DNA of 64,000 nucleotides from Pseudoips prasinana (GCA_951640165.1 OX621255.1:9238001-9302000); one strand, 5' to 3'. Positions 38,401-42,796 are shown, numbered from the stretch's first letter. Notes: generated from the letters alone by a model not told the origin. Program-made: numbers and translations.

Positions 38401-39642
38401 ATAAAGGACCATGGATCGCACGACACCTCCGTAGAGGCGGCGAACTTCTTCCCTGGGACCCCCGAGGTTCGGCAAAAGCCGGTGCAACGCACCGGTTACC
38501 CGGCGCACTCGGGGGGGTGTTCCTCATTACCTAGTAATTATAAATAAACCCACCTAACATCTATAAGTAGAGCTTAAAAAATATCGGCACGAGATGTAGG
38601 TAGCATCTAATGCATACAGTACAATGTGAAGTAGAATCTGAAGAGCTAAATAAATGTACAAATTAGCAATGTGCGTACATATAGCTGGCCATCATGTTTT
38701 TTTATACAGAGCGATAGCTTATCTTCAAGTGCTAATAATATAAATACTTTGATACTCCCTCTATTTTTCTTGCAAATAACCCATTATAGATAGTAACGCA
38801 TGCAAAACTTTTTTCTAAATGATAATTTTCATGTCACCCTATAAGATGTAATCCTCCTTCCCTTCTTTGTTTTGACATCTGGTATCATAGAATATCAAAT
38901 ATTTGTAGTTAATTTGTATAAGTACGTAGTACTATTCAGGTTCCGACTATTTACAAGCGCTTTTTAAAGGATATGTGAATAAAAACCGTTACTATTTTAT
39001 TTATATATTTAATGTCTTTATAGATTTGTACTCACAGATTACCCCCCATTGGGGTAATCTGTGTTTGTACTTAAGTAAAGCATATACGTTTGCTTCGCAT
39101 TCCATGGCTTCTTGAACGTCTCTAGACGTTGATTTTGCTTATTATGCGAATAGCAAGGTGTAAATAGAAGGGTTAATATTACGTTAGTAACATAATGTTA
39201 GCTCTGTAGTAAATAACATACAATTTTATCTACATATCTGTAATATTCCAAATTTAAATATAAATCCTTCCTTAAATATAACGAAAGTCGTATCTTTTAG
39301 TATCGCTCAGTACAGAAGTATTTAAATTTGCCATCTTAAAGTTTAATGATAATGATCTTGCAAAAATATAACTGCTAATTATATAGATATTTAATTCTAG
39401 GTACTATTTAATAGTTATTTCTTGAAGTTATCGTCGTATTGGTTATTTAAGGTTTTTAAATATTAATTTTACTTTATTAAGCTAGTCTCAAAAGCGGATA
39501 TAATTTTGAAGTATAAACAATTATCAAATAAGATAAGCGATTAAACGTTTAACAAACAGTAAACAAACTCACCAACTTGTTCACCGGTTATCTCCGCGTA
39601 CAAGCACAGCACCAAAGGAAAAAAGCAAATAAAAACTTTCAT
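13262..39642 (-). CDS. GBA: Glucosylceramidase (GH30) gene A, 12 exons
   Basis: Lysosomal acid beta-glucosidase family: it hydrolyses glucosylceramide to glucose and ceramide. Twelve exons (39573-39642, 35736-35863, 27606-27660, 26595-26736, 24638-24794, 22283-22443, 21493-21619, 20802-20915, 16466-16613, 15339-15418, 14440-14726, 13262-13373) have matching phases and GT/AG borders and sum to 1581 bases, i.e. 526 residues plus TAA. This is close to the roughly 500-540 residues usual for animal GBA. The order is signal peptide, Cys-rich N-terminal segment (VVCVCNATYCD), then GH30 barrel. Acid/base Glu is about residue 258 (TTTNEP) and the nucleophile about 364 (IIGTEAC). The GFGGA, LRVPIGGTDFS, STWSPPRWMK and VGWLDWN blocks are family hallmarks. 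The ATG was chosen because it opens a hydrophobic leader. The large size comes from transposons in the introns. Exon borders are inferred by eye, without transcript data. Confidence 0.9.
13537..13790. mobile_element. Foldback element in gene A last intron
   Basis: Two arms of about 90 bases, complementary with only a few mismatches, beginning CATTGGTTTTTACCCACC and meeting around a 65-base centre. Between gene A exons 11 and 12. Confidence 0.75.
13963..14307 (-). mobile_element. SINE-2 interrupted by MITE-A
   Basis: SINE-2 sequence on both sides (13963-13989 and 14129-14307) of a complete MITE-A, in intron 11 of gene A. Confidence 0.65.
13990..14128. mobile_element. MITE-A inside SINE-2
   Basis: 139-bp copy interrupting a SINE-2 copy, so it moved after that SINE did. 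Confidence 0.83.
14321..14422 (-). repeat. Repeat family G
   Basis: GGTTTTTATTCACGTAGACT on the plus strand, followed by AGTCAGAACATGTTTGTAG. Other copies at 18547-18770, 21018-21176 and 59832-60030. Possibly a LINE 3' end (complement has GAATAAAAACC). Class unknown. Confidence 0.5.
14440..14726 (-). CDS. GBA: GBA gene A exon 11
   Basis: Encodes DLNHSMVGWLDWNMCLN, GGPSWARNFVDSPIIV, KQPMFYAMGHFAKFIPRGS and TPDNTVVVVLYN: the end of the barrel plus the start of the beta-sandwich. 287 bases in one piece, whereas gene B has an intron inside the equivalent exon. Acceptor GGCAG, donor GTAAGT. A family-G repeat begins about 16 bases into the next intron. Confidence 0.9.
15339..15418 (-). CDS. GBA: GBA gene A exon 10
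   Basis: Short 80-base exon reading STWFQKHHVDFGSWQRAQNY and VLDII. It matches the GSW.RA..Y helix after the nucleophile strand. It begins with two bases completing a Gly codon; acceptor TTCTAG, donor GTAAGT. Confidence 0.85.
16466..16613 (-). CDS. GBA: GBA gene A exon 9 (nucleophile Glu)
   Basis: Encodes HPEVLKYIDGIAVHYYTDF and then FIIGTEACTG. The Glu of GTEAC is the catalytic nucleophile, and IAVHYY carries the pocket aromatics. 148 bases, acceptor TGCCAG, donor G|GTGCGT. The intron upstream of this exon hosts the mariner-type transposon. Confidence 0.9.
17086..18507 (+). CDS. DDE transposase, IS630-Tc1-mariner type (D-D-82-E spacing)
   Basis: 473 residues, uninterrupted. N-terminal basic helix-turn-helix-like region; the DDE core has Asp177 (YTDESYVH), Asp267 (VVVDNASYPN) and Glu350 (PDLNPIEMAWA). 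82 residues lie between the second Asp and the Glu, far more than the 34 of mariner/Tc1. That spacing matches the DD82E lineage reported for this superfamily (recalled as Sailor); only a tree would confirm it. The C-terminus is acidic and Ser-rich (DESEDLTDVDFSESTEDEE). A full-length ORF suggests recent activity. Confidence 0.9.
   Translation: MPRGKVSALNRQSRRMVYDVFKYFSRESKTLEAYKKTAAATNTSVSPVRRIIKESKSSPFVVVFRTPGKKRPRGNPVTDADDFDKGVIKRCIHNFHITEKELPTLEKLRAKLSEDINFKGSKTSLGRLIKKIGFQWKRTKNNRKILIETSAIRLSRINYLQKLKEYRRHNRPIIYTDESYVHATHTKPMGWADSSTAGLKKPISKGQRVVIVHAGSEAGFVPNALLTFESGTKSGDYHNDMNFENDQKWIRTQLIPNLPPNSVVVVDNASYPNKQYDMAPTSNSRKSDMQAWLIKNGISFDPNMFKPQLYDLIKKNKDRFKKFSIDQILMEHGHDILRLPPYHPDLNPIEMAWAAIKGYVSSKNVKWNIGCVVDLIKEKVNLMGPEEWKKLTDKVISIEESYIQSDHVVDELTDELIIRVGESDESEDLTDVDFSESTEDEEFNMEPGPSSSRATIPPSSMIEGIMELDSDSE
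18547..18770 (-). repeat. Repeat family G
   Basis: Longest copy, inserted just after the mariner transposase stop. Confidence 0.55.
19170..19736 (-). mobile_element. LINE (jockey-like) RT C-terminus, inside the mariner element
   Basis: Two adjacent frames encode SIMSYGILLWGSAADIGTIF, VLQKRAVRAIYGLG and RFYNKLPTQI, the thumb/C-terminal region of jockey-type reverse transcriptases. The frame changes near 19542. Same family as 12057-12590. Confidence 0.75.
20408..20457 (+). repeat. C-run and (CA)n microsatellite
   Basis: Ten or more C followed by about 20 CA units. Confidence 0.95.
20802..20915 (-). CDS. GBA: GBA gene A exon 8
   Basis: Reads GRWIINNLGPTIRNS and then KILAADDQRLNLPYWANV, matching the animal GBA LGP...DDQR...W block. 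114 bases (38 codons), acceptor TACAG, donor G|GTGAGT. It is not obvious as a long ORF but is exactly in phase. Confidence 0.88.
21018..21176 (-). repeat. Repeat family G
   Basis: Copy abutting the R1-like tail at 21177. Confidence 0.5.
21177..21462 (+). mobile_element. R1-like LINE 3' UTR copy
   Basis: GC-rich stretch (ACGGAGGAGACGTCGGAGCG, TTTTTGCGGGTGGGT) matching the 3' UTR of the LINE at 37303-37690 in inverse orientation, ending in an A-run. Only non-coding sequence remains. Confidence 0.65.
21493..21619 (-). CDS. GBA: GBA gene A exon 7 (acid/base Glu)
   Basis: Encodes FIEKYTMEGVPIWAITTTNE followed by PTNG. The Glu of Asn-Glu-Pro is the general acid/base. 127 bases, acceptor TTTCAG, donor ATG|GTAAGA. 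Confidence 0.9.
22107..22258 (-). mobile_element. RTE-like LINE 3' end next to gene A exon 6
   Basis: Minus strand reads RRWTDDLVRVAGNCWMRIAQ, then GWQLWRSLGEAFVQQWTSYG. It starts about 25 bases into the intron after exon 6. Confidence 0.65.
22283..22443 (-). CDS. GBA: GBA gene A exon 6
   Basis: Encodes IPMIKAAMRK and STWSPPRWMKNN, the barrel strand carrying the active-site Trp, and then YQTYADYHY. 161 bases, acceptor TTTCAG, donor AA|GTACCT. An RTE-like LINE tail begins about 25 bases into the intron that follows. Confidence 0.9.
22664..22780 (+). mobile_element. SINE-2 head
   Basis: Head and early body (GGGTTCGATTCCTACTCAGG, GTGCATGAACATGTCTG), followed by a LINE tail. Confidence 0.58.
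22783..23085 (+). mobile_element. LINE (jockey-like) 3' end
   Basis: Begins in the coding tail (NKFKRIIKAKL-like), then has the same 3' UTR as at 12600-12735 and ends in a (TTTCA)n tail. Strongly 5' truncated. Confidence 0.65.
23095..23195 (+). mobile_element. SINE-2 3' part
   Basis: Body end (TCAGTTATCTGGTTTCC, TACAAGCTCTGCTTAGTT). Likely the other half of the copy at 22664, separated by the LINE tail insertion at 22783-23085. Confidence 0.58.
23506..24000 (+). mobile_element. Penelope-like element fragment with GIY-YIG endonuclease end
   Basis: Codes PDKSHYAKHLIETGHSLGDN, ILHSCDKSFRLCVLEQLEIL and KHSSNSFALLNDQTN, characteristic of the C-terminal GIY-YIG endonuclease of Penelope-like retroelements. 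It is 495 bp, 5' truncated, and flanked by GGTAATTTAT at 23496-23505 and 24001-24010. After the stop (about 23722) the sequence contains a stem-loop plus CGAAAC that may be a decayed hammerhead ribozyme. Confidence 0.75.
23813..23868 (+). ncRNA. Possible degenerate hammerhead ribozyme of the Penelope-like element
   Basis: GGTCC-GTGGA-GGACC forms a 5-bp stem directly followed by CGAAAC, as in hammerhead stem II and core. The preceding CTTGAGAAT is a poor match to the CUGANGA box. Penelope-like elements are known to carry hammerheads in their terminal repeats, so the position fits. Confidence 0.35.
24337..24520. mobile_element. Foldback MITE-C
   Basis: Arms of about 75 bases (CCTCTAGCACGAGTTCCTGC... 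and its complement, both with TACATTGAGCACCAG) separated by a short loop. Second copy at 57388-57568. Confidence 0.72.
24638..24794 (-). CDS. GBA: GBA gene A exon 5
   Basis: Encodes YFGSEGLQYNMLRVPIGGTD and the following FSTHGYAYND. It carries the substrate-pocket Arg (LRVP) and Asp (TDFS) of the family. 157 bases, acceptor TAACAG, donor AAG|GTATTC. Confidence 0.9.
24922..24992 (-). tRNA. tRNA-like sequence, probably a pseudogene
   Basis: Minus strand folds into a D-arm (GCTC...GAGC), an anticodon-like stem CTACC/GGTAG with loop CCGGATT, and a T-arm with GGTTCGAGACC and one mismatch. The acceptor stem has about 5-6 of 7 pairs. Position 33 is C rather than T, and the variable loop is short for a Ser tRNA. 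I take it for a decayed tRNA or SINE head. Confidence 0.3.
24993..26085. other. Intron sequence, nothing recognised
   Basis: AT-rich intron between gene A exons 4 and 5 without clear elements. Confidence 0.5.
26086..26315 (+). mobile_element. LINE (jockey-like) 3' end, degraded
   Basis: Diverged copy of the same tail (GGCTTGGGATTGAGCC, CACTTCACGGTAGG). In the intron between gene A exons 4 and 5. Confidence 0.5.
26595..26736 (-). CDS. GBA: GBA gene A exon 4
   Basis: Encodes NKSCAANLVLDL and IEGFGGAITDAAAINW, the conserved GFGGA(I/M)TDAAA block at the start of the GH30 barrel. 142 bases, phase 1 to phase 2. Acceptor TTCCAG; donor GTATAA is weak at the +4 to +6 positions. Confidence 0.9.
26950..27200. 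repeat. Diverged MITE-B relative
   Basis: Contains TCGGCTTCAACGTTGAAAAT and TTTATGACGTCACATGTGCT as in MITE-B, but the ends are decayed. Confidence 0.45.
27606..27660 (-). CDS. GBA: GBA gene A exon 3 (small)
   Basis: A 55-base exon missed by simple ORF calling. It reads GGLRFQKKTNNLQSLDNF between TTACAG and GTGAGT. It starts in phase 0 and ends with one extra base, which is needed to join exons 2 and 4 in frame. Its Gly-Leu-Arg-Phe start resembles the residues that follow SSK in insect GBA proteins. Confidence 0.75.
27719..27995. mobile_element. GC-rich TIR element (277 bp)
   Basis: Inverted ends TAAGGCTGATTTCAGAGT enclose a very CG-rich centre (GCGCGCTGCACGCGCCGG). It lies about 60 bases from gene A exon 3. 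The ORF inside is a composition artefact. Confidence 0.68.
28036..28390 (+). mobile_element. DIRS-like retroelement RNase H fragment
   Basis: 116-codon ORF including AYHLPGILNGIADRLSRGKP, then EVDLFASRRTAVVPAYVTL. The LPG..N..AD.LSR and DLFASR motifs are typical of the RT/RNase H region of DIRS elements, the tyrosine-recombinase retrotransposons. It is only a fragment; no recombinase is nearby. Confidence 0.65.
28396..28680 (-). mobile_element. SINE-3 (tRNA-derived), full length
   Basis: Minus strand begins with a tRNA-like head (TAGCGGTAGCGTAGAAGC, GGATTCAAATGCTGG) and ends GTCTCCATTGAGAATGGCC then CCGAAATTCGGCTAAGAGG. It abuts the gypsy 3' LTR region. Confidence 0.58.
28705..28838 (-). repeat. 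Gypsy 3' LTR (134 bp)
   Basis: Appears identical to the 5' LTR. A short purine stretch (GGAGG) abuts its inner edge on the minus strand and may be the polypurine tract. Confidence 0.93.
29122..32856 (-). CDS. pol: Gypsy pol (protease, RT, RNase H, integrase)
   Basis: 1244 residues. In order: aspartic protease with LIDTGAT; reverse transcriptase with MPMGL and YLDD; RNase H with TDAS and TDHKPL; integrase with an HHCC finger (HAGIRRMYKN..., CEKCQKQ) and a catalytic core with DRGSEF. The Ty3 order (integrase after RNase H) places it in Ty3/gypsy. The ORF is uninterrupted. RT contains an unusual extra segment of about 20 residues between the first catalytic block and MPMGL, beginning and ending with similar SGQY motifs. 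Confidence 0.95.
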   Translation of the reverse strand: MNPLMTIRLWNKANFFVNNDFICANDSTCCIDLYVDKYNYSFLIDTGATICAIKYKHVVGLNIPLHTETITINGIGGSIEAIGYVYLTLSNCYDPPGHSFEHKFYVFNSLPCKAHAILGQDFLSKFNAILNLNCSTLTLNNNIILPLRSSSHCFILPPRSESIHYIQTTFTEECLVCSSELQEEVFLASTLVKPTNGLIPILVLNTSDKEVSLDNIQPTIQNVSEYNVCSFNQCKIVNSNRVKKLFSLLNLKHLNAEEQVTIENICAKFSDVFLLPGDQLTTTNIYKHQINLKPNTQPVFSKPYRIPYSQKREVNDQISDMLREGIIEPCQSEWSSPLLLVPKKIDSLGNRKWRLVIDYRKLNNNIQDDKFPLPNITGILDSLSGAIYFSTLDLSSGYYQCDLDPESRKYTAFCSGQYKIANNSNTDNNCTASVSGQYQMTRMPMGLKTSPNAFSKMMTVAMSGLTFEKCLVYLDDLVVFGKSLEGHAKNLIDVFTRLRQVNLKLNPLKCNFLKKDILYLGHIISGEGVLPDPQKIQALNNWPVPNNVEELIRFVAFANYYRKFIKNFAFIAYPLTRLTKKNTPFIWDEKCQNAFLKLKSIISSPPILQYPDFSTDHKFILQTDASQHSLGAVLCNENNKPIAFASRNLNKAELNYPTVEKELLAIVWAVKHFRPYLYGRTFIIQTDHKPLIYLFTMRDPSSRLMKFRLLLEEYDFIIKYIKGSDNIIADSMSRLPITSTDLKTMHESIISVMTRAQRKKQLDLQDSPSAMVPTDDWPAQPKVVEIHSKPRNSVELKFIGKYKLKSLRKSNEIELENKVFCYSSSRMTLFINPVSQSQLTPAAFVRELRYFCEKINVLELIFIRCKMYDEFIEKIIKEIKNYTNWSGPRLCILNNVEIIDNKDDQKVILNDFHLLPTSGHAGIRRMYKNIKKYYFWPGLERDVKEFIKKCEKCQKQNHNSHYIKEPMVITTTANSSMEKIFLDVLDKDDYNYSYILTIQCELSKYVEAYPMFSKSSNEIAKNFVNNFILRFGIPDRVATDRGSEFLSSIFQETCKLLNITTLNSTAYHHQTIGSLENTHKNLGNFLRIQTDNHSNSWSTWLPYWCFAYNTSVHTATKFTPYELVFGKRCNIPSNLNKNAVEPLYNYDNYPLELKYRLQTSQKEAYQNLIQSKILRKEKHDSTCNPITYKENDLILVRNETGTKLQSVYNGPYLVIKDVAPNVEILKDNGKTDLVHKNRTKLYYS
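32801..34061 (-). pseudogene. gag: Gypsy gag, broken by a frame change
   Basis: The first part (34061-33630) begins MAQELSNVYEKLRVIKENL and is alpha-helical and Lys/Glu-rich. The second part (to 32801, another frame) has the capsid-like segment with SIDDYGKELTEIF and KRFADGLRN. The two frames meet at about 33630-33640 inside a 10-bp near-tandem repeat. The C-terminus has no CCHC zinc knuckle but is rich in Arg-Gly and Asn-Tyr, which may bind RNA. It overlaps pol by about 55 bases in another frame, so pol would need frameshifting. The break may be a mutation in this copy. Confidence 0.82.
34182..34464. repeat. 283-bp tandem duplication, unit 1
   Basis: This stretch and 34465-34747 look identical over 283 bases. 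The duplicated block covers the membrane segment and C-terminus of the pre-gag ORF. On the minus strand this unit also keeps an 87-residue ORF (34251-34514) that reads into the duplicated hydrophobic segment. Confidence 0.88.
34251..34514 (-). other. Second ORF over the duplicated membrane segment
   Basis: 87 codons from an ATG in the duplication junction; residues about 15-30 (AVRLLLILAIYFAYKCYK) and the C-terminus repeat those of the 116-residue ORF. It exists because of the tandem duplication; translation is unproven. Confidence 0.3.
34465..34747. repeat. 283-bp tandem duplication, unit 2
   Basis: Second exact-looking copy, carrying the 3' part of the 116-residue pre-gag ORF. The junction is direct, with no spacer. 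Confidence 0.88.
34534..34884 (-). CDS. Small single-pass membrane protein ORF upstream of gag
   Basis: 116 residues between the gypsy 5' LTR and gag, same strand. Residues about 30-65 form a hydrophobic segment (SIVMMIILGLLLILAIYFAY) followed by Cys-Tyr-Lys-Asn-Cys and an Arg-rich part (RRTFTRRGRRGASD). The C-terminal tail holds CSTC. I do not recognise a family. The topology suggests one membrane pass with a basic cytoplasmic tail. It could be an acquired host gene, an accessory ORF of this gypsy lineage, or fortuitous; absence of stops over 116 codons and the clean membrane segment favour a real ORF. Confidence 0.5.
   Translation of the reverse strand: MCNSNTPKREDVIINQNGIGTSNSASTEQLQFHLSAISIVMMIILGLLLILAIYFAYKCYKNCHEAWIDERIIRQSLRRTFTRRGRRGASDVTRCSTCARTKPTQCMDDFELKPSG
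35011..35144 (-). repeat. Gypsy 5' LTR (134 bp)
   Basis: Appears identical to 28705-28838. Next to its inner edge (minus strand) lies TGGCGACCCTGCC, a candidate primer-binding site beginning TGG as expected for a tRNA 3' CCA. Confidence 0.93.
35736..35863 (-). CDS. GBA: GBA gene A exon 2
   Basis: Encodes DKPCAARQ, then SVVCVCNATYCD, then TYVTYTSSK, the Cys-rich N-terminal segment of animal GBA. Acceptor TTGCAG, donor AAG|GTACGT, 128 bases, the same length as in gene B. The intron that follows holds the gypsy and DIRS-like elements. Confidence 0.9.
36098..36178 (+). mobile_element. RTE-like LINE 3' end, short
   Basis: FFGEAFVQQWTYFG before TGA and an ATGATG tail; only the last 25 codons remain. 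Confidence 0.45.
36542..36679. mobile_element. MITE-A
   Basis: Copy in gene A intron 1 with a slightly altered left end (TACAGAGGCTAGCACATC). Confidence 0.82.
36723..36846 (+). pseudogene. Possible LINE ORF tail relic
   Basis: A short open stretch reading ILNMIPEHVVNRYVTTKPYG, then IIKEYLLKNVQDILAQL and a stop, resembling LINE C-termini. Not certain. Confidence 0.3.
37286..38519 (-). mobile_element. R1-clade-like LINE, 5' truncated
   Basis: Minus strand. RT thumb (GGPREEVRRLYGGVVRSMVL, YGAPVWSE), then YRLTQILTGHGCFGEYL and a CHHCGSDLDSAQHTLEQCP zinc motif, as in ORF2 of R1-type elements. A one-base frame change occurs near 38215. GC-rich 3' UTR, then a run of about 20 A. The 14-bp TGTTCCTCATTACC flanks both ends (37272-37285 and 38518-38531), a clear target duplication. 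Lies in intron 1 of gene A. Confidence 0.88.
37649..38095 (-). pseudogene. R1-like ORF2 C-terminal fragment
   Basis: 148 codons with YRLTQILTGHGCFGEYLCRI, a CCHC-type CHHCG...HTLEQC finger and an Arg/Gly-rich end (RRRRRRRGGGGSR). It joins the upstream fragment (38119-38508) only with a frame change. No endonuclease or RT palm remains, so it cannot be functional. Confidence 0.8.
38533..39572. other. Gene A intron 1, distal part
   Basis: AT-rich. It holds only a short inverted repeat (CAGATTACCCCCATTGGGG region at 39036-39062) and a family-G remnant near 38960. Confidence 0.5.
39573..39642 (-). CDS. GBA: GBA gene A exon 1 (signal peptide)
   Basis: ATG followed by a Lys and a hydrophobic stretch (VFICFFPLVLCLYA), typical of a secretory signal peptide. 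It ends with one base of the next codon before GTGAGT. 23 codons plus 1 base. The phase matches exon 2, whose first two bases complete an Asp codon. Confidence 0.82.
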
Positions 39643-40065
39643 ATTGTCCATAAACAATAGACGAATGATCCAAATCACTTATGTCATTATTGTTTTTAAT
39701 GATATTTTTATTCCGTGTTACACGGTGTATCACTGTGTTTATAAATGGCTTGTTATCAAATAACCGATACTTATGTGGACGATAGGAATGGCGCACGAAG
39801 TGGAATGAGTACTGCTCAGTGCTCAGTGTCTATTACAATTTACAGCTCGTCGTTCAAAGCTGATTGCGTTCATTCGAGTTATCAGAAACGTAGATACACG
39901 TATACACATTTGAATGTGCATTCATTTAATTTAAGAGCTTAAGAAAAACTAATTGAATATTGACGTTTCATGTAGGTTATAATTACAATGATAAATATTT
40001 AATAATCACTAATAAAGCATCATGCCATTATGATGAATCTACTTAAATTATTTGCAAGAAACCAA

Positions 40066-40180
40066 CTGGGGCTCTACCGGGTAAGCCGATTTAACGATTG
40101 ATTACGTCATTTTTAACCTTAATTTATTTGAACGCCATTTAAGTAATCGATGTTCGGCGACTTAGCTGGTAGAGCCCCTG
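40066..40180. mobile_element. MITE-B
   Basis: Inverted termini CTGGGGCTCTACCGG / CTAGAGCCCC-type and internal AACGATTGATTACGTCA. It interrupts the first unit of the local tandem repeat. Other copies at 43712-44107 and 63129-63367. Confidence 0.65.
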
Positions 40181-40256
40181 TGCCAGCGTTGTACTCGAAA
40201 TTATCTTTTTTTCGTATGTTGGTTACGCGGCTTTTCTTTCTTTTTTGAAGTTATAC

Positions 40257-40470
40257 TTCTTTTGGCGCGATGGAGAAAAATGATGAGTGAATTTTTACGA
40301 TGCGCGCGCACACCGACACCAAAAAATTTAACAGCATGAAGTTAGTTCTAGGTGGTATGAGAGTGAATTTTTATTATTAGTAGTTATTTTTACGATGCGC
40401 GCGCATCGTAAAAATAACAGCATGAAATTAGTTCTAGGTGGTATGAAAATTGATAACTATGTTCAAGTTG
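40257..40470. repeat. Local duplicated block with GCGC palindrome
   Basis: TTTTTACGATGCGCGCGC followed by ACAGCATGAAGTTAGTTCTA occurs twice; the second copy contains the perfect inverted repeat TTTTTACGATGCGCGC / GCGCATCGTAAAAA. Confidence 0.65.
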
Positions 40471-40528
40471 TATATTGAGAAGTATAACATCTAACGCGTG
40501 TACATAAGTACACACAAGTTTTTTTTTT

Positions 40529-40805
40529 CTAATAATCAGAAATGAAGCGCCCCGTCTCCATGAGGAATCTTAATTATTTGCAAGATTGCAAGAAACTAAC
40601 TATGCCAGAGTTGTACTCGAAATTATGCGCTTTTTTCGTATGTTGGTTACGCGGTTTTTCTTTATTTTTTTTTCTAATAATCAGAAATGAAGCTCCCCGT
40701 CTCCATGAGGAATCTTAATTATTTGCAAGATTGCAAGAAACTAACTATGCCAGAGTTGTACTCGAAATTATGCGCTTTTTTCGTATGTTGGTTACGCGGT
40801 TTTTT
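40529..40805. repeat. 145-bp tandem repeat, two units
   Basis: Units start at about 40529 and 40674 (AATAATCAGAAATGAAGC...) and are nearly identical. A third, diverged unit interrupted by MITE-B lies at about 40030-40260. Confidence 0.8.
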
Positions 40806-40844
40806 ATCTATAAAGACAACGTCCGCAGTATTCAATTAATCTCT

Positions 40845-41005
40845 GTTAATCGGGGTACTTTACAAACATATATAGACGGACACAAATTACATCCAGACTG
40901 AGAAAAACTATTTGTGGGTGACACAAATAGTTGTCCGGTGCGGGATTCGAACCCGCGACACGAAGCGGCGAGGCGACTGTCTTAGCCGCTGAGCCACACG
41001 TAAAT
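40845..41005 (-). mobile_element. tRNA-derived SINE
   Basis: Minus strand: GTGTGGCTCAGCGGCTAAG head with a perfect T-arm (GCGGG-TTCGAAT-CCCGC), followed by AACTATTTGTGTCACCC body. Acceptor ends do not pair, so not a functional tRNA. Confidence 0.55.
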
Positions 41006-41639
41006 GTATGTAGACATAGATATTCTATTTATTAAATCAGAAGTTGATATTTAAATTCTTACAGTATATTCTCATCTCTTTCTCCCCTATAGATCTAGTC
41101 CATTCACGCCATTTTTGGACTATTTTTCGTCGTCGCCACACGTGCAGTCAATATTTTACTACTTGTACTTATCATACGATAAGTACAAGGTGGTTAGTGG
41201 TTACTCTAGTGTCAAAGTTATTCAAGCCGCCCAGTAGGCCTCGGACATGGCTTAACGACTGTTGTCTAATGACTACAACCGAGACCGACAGCTTAACATG
41301 CCCTCCGTCCGAAGCACGGAGACGCTCGAAATTAAACGACTAGTGGTCACCCAGTTATGAACTGACCTTTTCTTTTTATTTCCTAATGCGGGCGTTGTCT
41401 TTGAAAAAAAATGTATTTACTTTAATGTATTTTATTTTTTCATTATAATAGACAACGCCTGCACTAGGGAAATTAATCCCTGTATTCCAGAGGACTTAAC
41501 AATCCTTAAATTCACTTCAAAGCAAAGCACTCCCAGGCTCAGAACAACTTTAAATAAATTTACAAATAGTTGTGATGTGCGGGGATTGAATCTGAAACAC
41601 GACTACCTTAACCAATATACGTCACATGCGTAATCTACT

Positions 41640-41935
41640 TAATTTACTTCACCGGAAACAGTTTGGATTCACAAACAAATTATTAAAAAGTATTCGCGGC
41701 TTGGGAGAACTCGCAAGATGCATTAGGTTTTTTTGCGATTTGTCCAAGGCGTTTGGTTGTGCTGACATCATGATACTCCAGTAACAAAATTACACCACGA
41801 CGGTATCGGAATCAGGTTCTGGAATTTCTGACTTCTTACATGCGCAAAAGAGTTCATAAGTTCTATATACACAGTAAAATATCTGCGGGATCTCCAGTAG
41901 AATTGGAGTGTATGACCCGTAGAGAATTTTTGCAT
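41640..41935 (+). pseudogene. LINE reverse transcriptase relic
   Basis: Broken frames read QFGFTNKLL, then FFCDLSKAFGCADI and a VHKFYIHSKISAGSPV-like stretch, matching the catalytic region of jockey-type RT. Stops and shifts interrupt it. Confidence 0.5.
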
Positions 41936-42139
41936 CAACTGGGTCGCTTTACATTTTATGAATTCGTTTATACAATTTCAGCTTAATCGGATGACGATAA
42001 GATGTCCAAAACTAGGTAACATGTATTCATGCATATACTTTTGTATATACCCTTACGTAAAGCCGTCAATCGTGTACCAGACCTATTTCCGATCCTGTCG
42101 CTAGTCGTCGGATATGAAATAAAAAGTTCCCCTGTATTT

Positions 42140-42232
42140 GCCCACACACTTGTGCACTATAATATGTTCCGCGTAGATGGCTATTCTCCATTGAGACTGG
42201 CCACGAAATTCGGCTAGGAGGATATTATTTAT
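42140..42232 (+). mobile_element. SINE-3 tail
   Basis: CACTTGTGCACTATAATATG through CATTGAGACTGGCCACG and CGGCTAGGAGGATATTA. Confidence 0.5.
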
Positions 42233-42387
42233 TATTATGGACCCTTAAATTTTTAATAATGACAAAGACTTGTTCAAATTTTTATTAATTTATTTCTCAA
42301 TAGGTATACTTAACTATTTTTATTACATGTTTTTGTCTTCCTGACAAGAAATAGCGATTACTTTTATGTCCTAATTGACTACGAATA

Positions 42388-42684
42388 GGGTTGCCAACTT
42401 TTTTTACTAGAAATAAAGTATATTCAGGTCTATGAAGAATACAACAGTATTTTAGAAAAATGAACAGTATTTTATTTATTTATTGTTTTAATACATATTT
42501 TTAGAGCTTCTCGTACAACTGACTAATTTACAATCTTTGTGGCTGCGCTGCACTGAGCAGTTAACGCCCTCTGACTAAATACATGTAAACAGTATTTTGT
42601 ATACTTTATTTTTGTCCAGCAGTAAAAAGTATAATTTAGTGAAAGACAGTATAATACTGTTCAAAACAGTATAGTTGGCAACTC
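42388..42684. repeat. Repeat with GTTGCCAACT ends over gene B 3' UTR
   Basis: Inverted GTTGCCAACT at both ends and several ACAGTATTTT/ AACAGTAT blocks inside. It ends 13 bases from the gene B stop codon. Confidence 0.45.
42605..42610 (-). terminator. Probable poly(A) signal, gene B
   Basis: AATAAA about 90 bases beyond the gene B stop, inside a repeat that ends just after the stop codon. Confidence 0.4.
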
Positions 42685-42696
42685 TACGAAACACAA

Positions 42697-42796
42697 TTAT
42701 CCACTACGTAATTCCACGGTGACAATGGAGGATTCTTCCAGATCTACAGTTGCTTGTTTACCACGCAGCTGAATGCGGATGGTAGTAGCTGGACCA
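42697..42796 (-). CDS. GBA: GBA gene B exon 13 (last)
   Basis: Encodes GPATTIRIQLRGKQATVDLE, then ESSIVTVELRSG and TAA, homologous to the last exon of gene A. Acceptor TTGCAG. The first T completes an Asp codon. Confidence 0.85.

Noticed and set aside
37281..38547. Several overlapping plus- and minus-strand ORFs with Arg/Ala/Gly-rich products
   Set aside because: GC-rich LINE 3' UTR and antisense of the R1-like ORF; only the minus-strand frames with RT and zinc motifs are kept.
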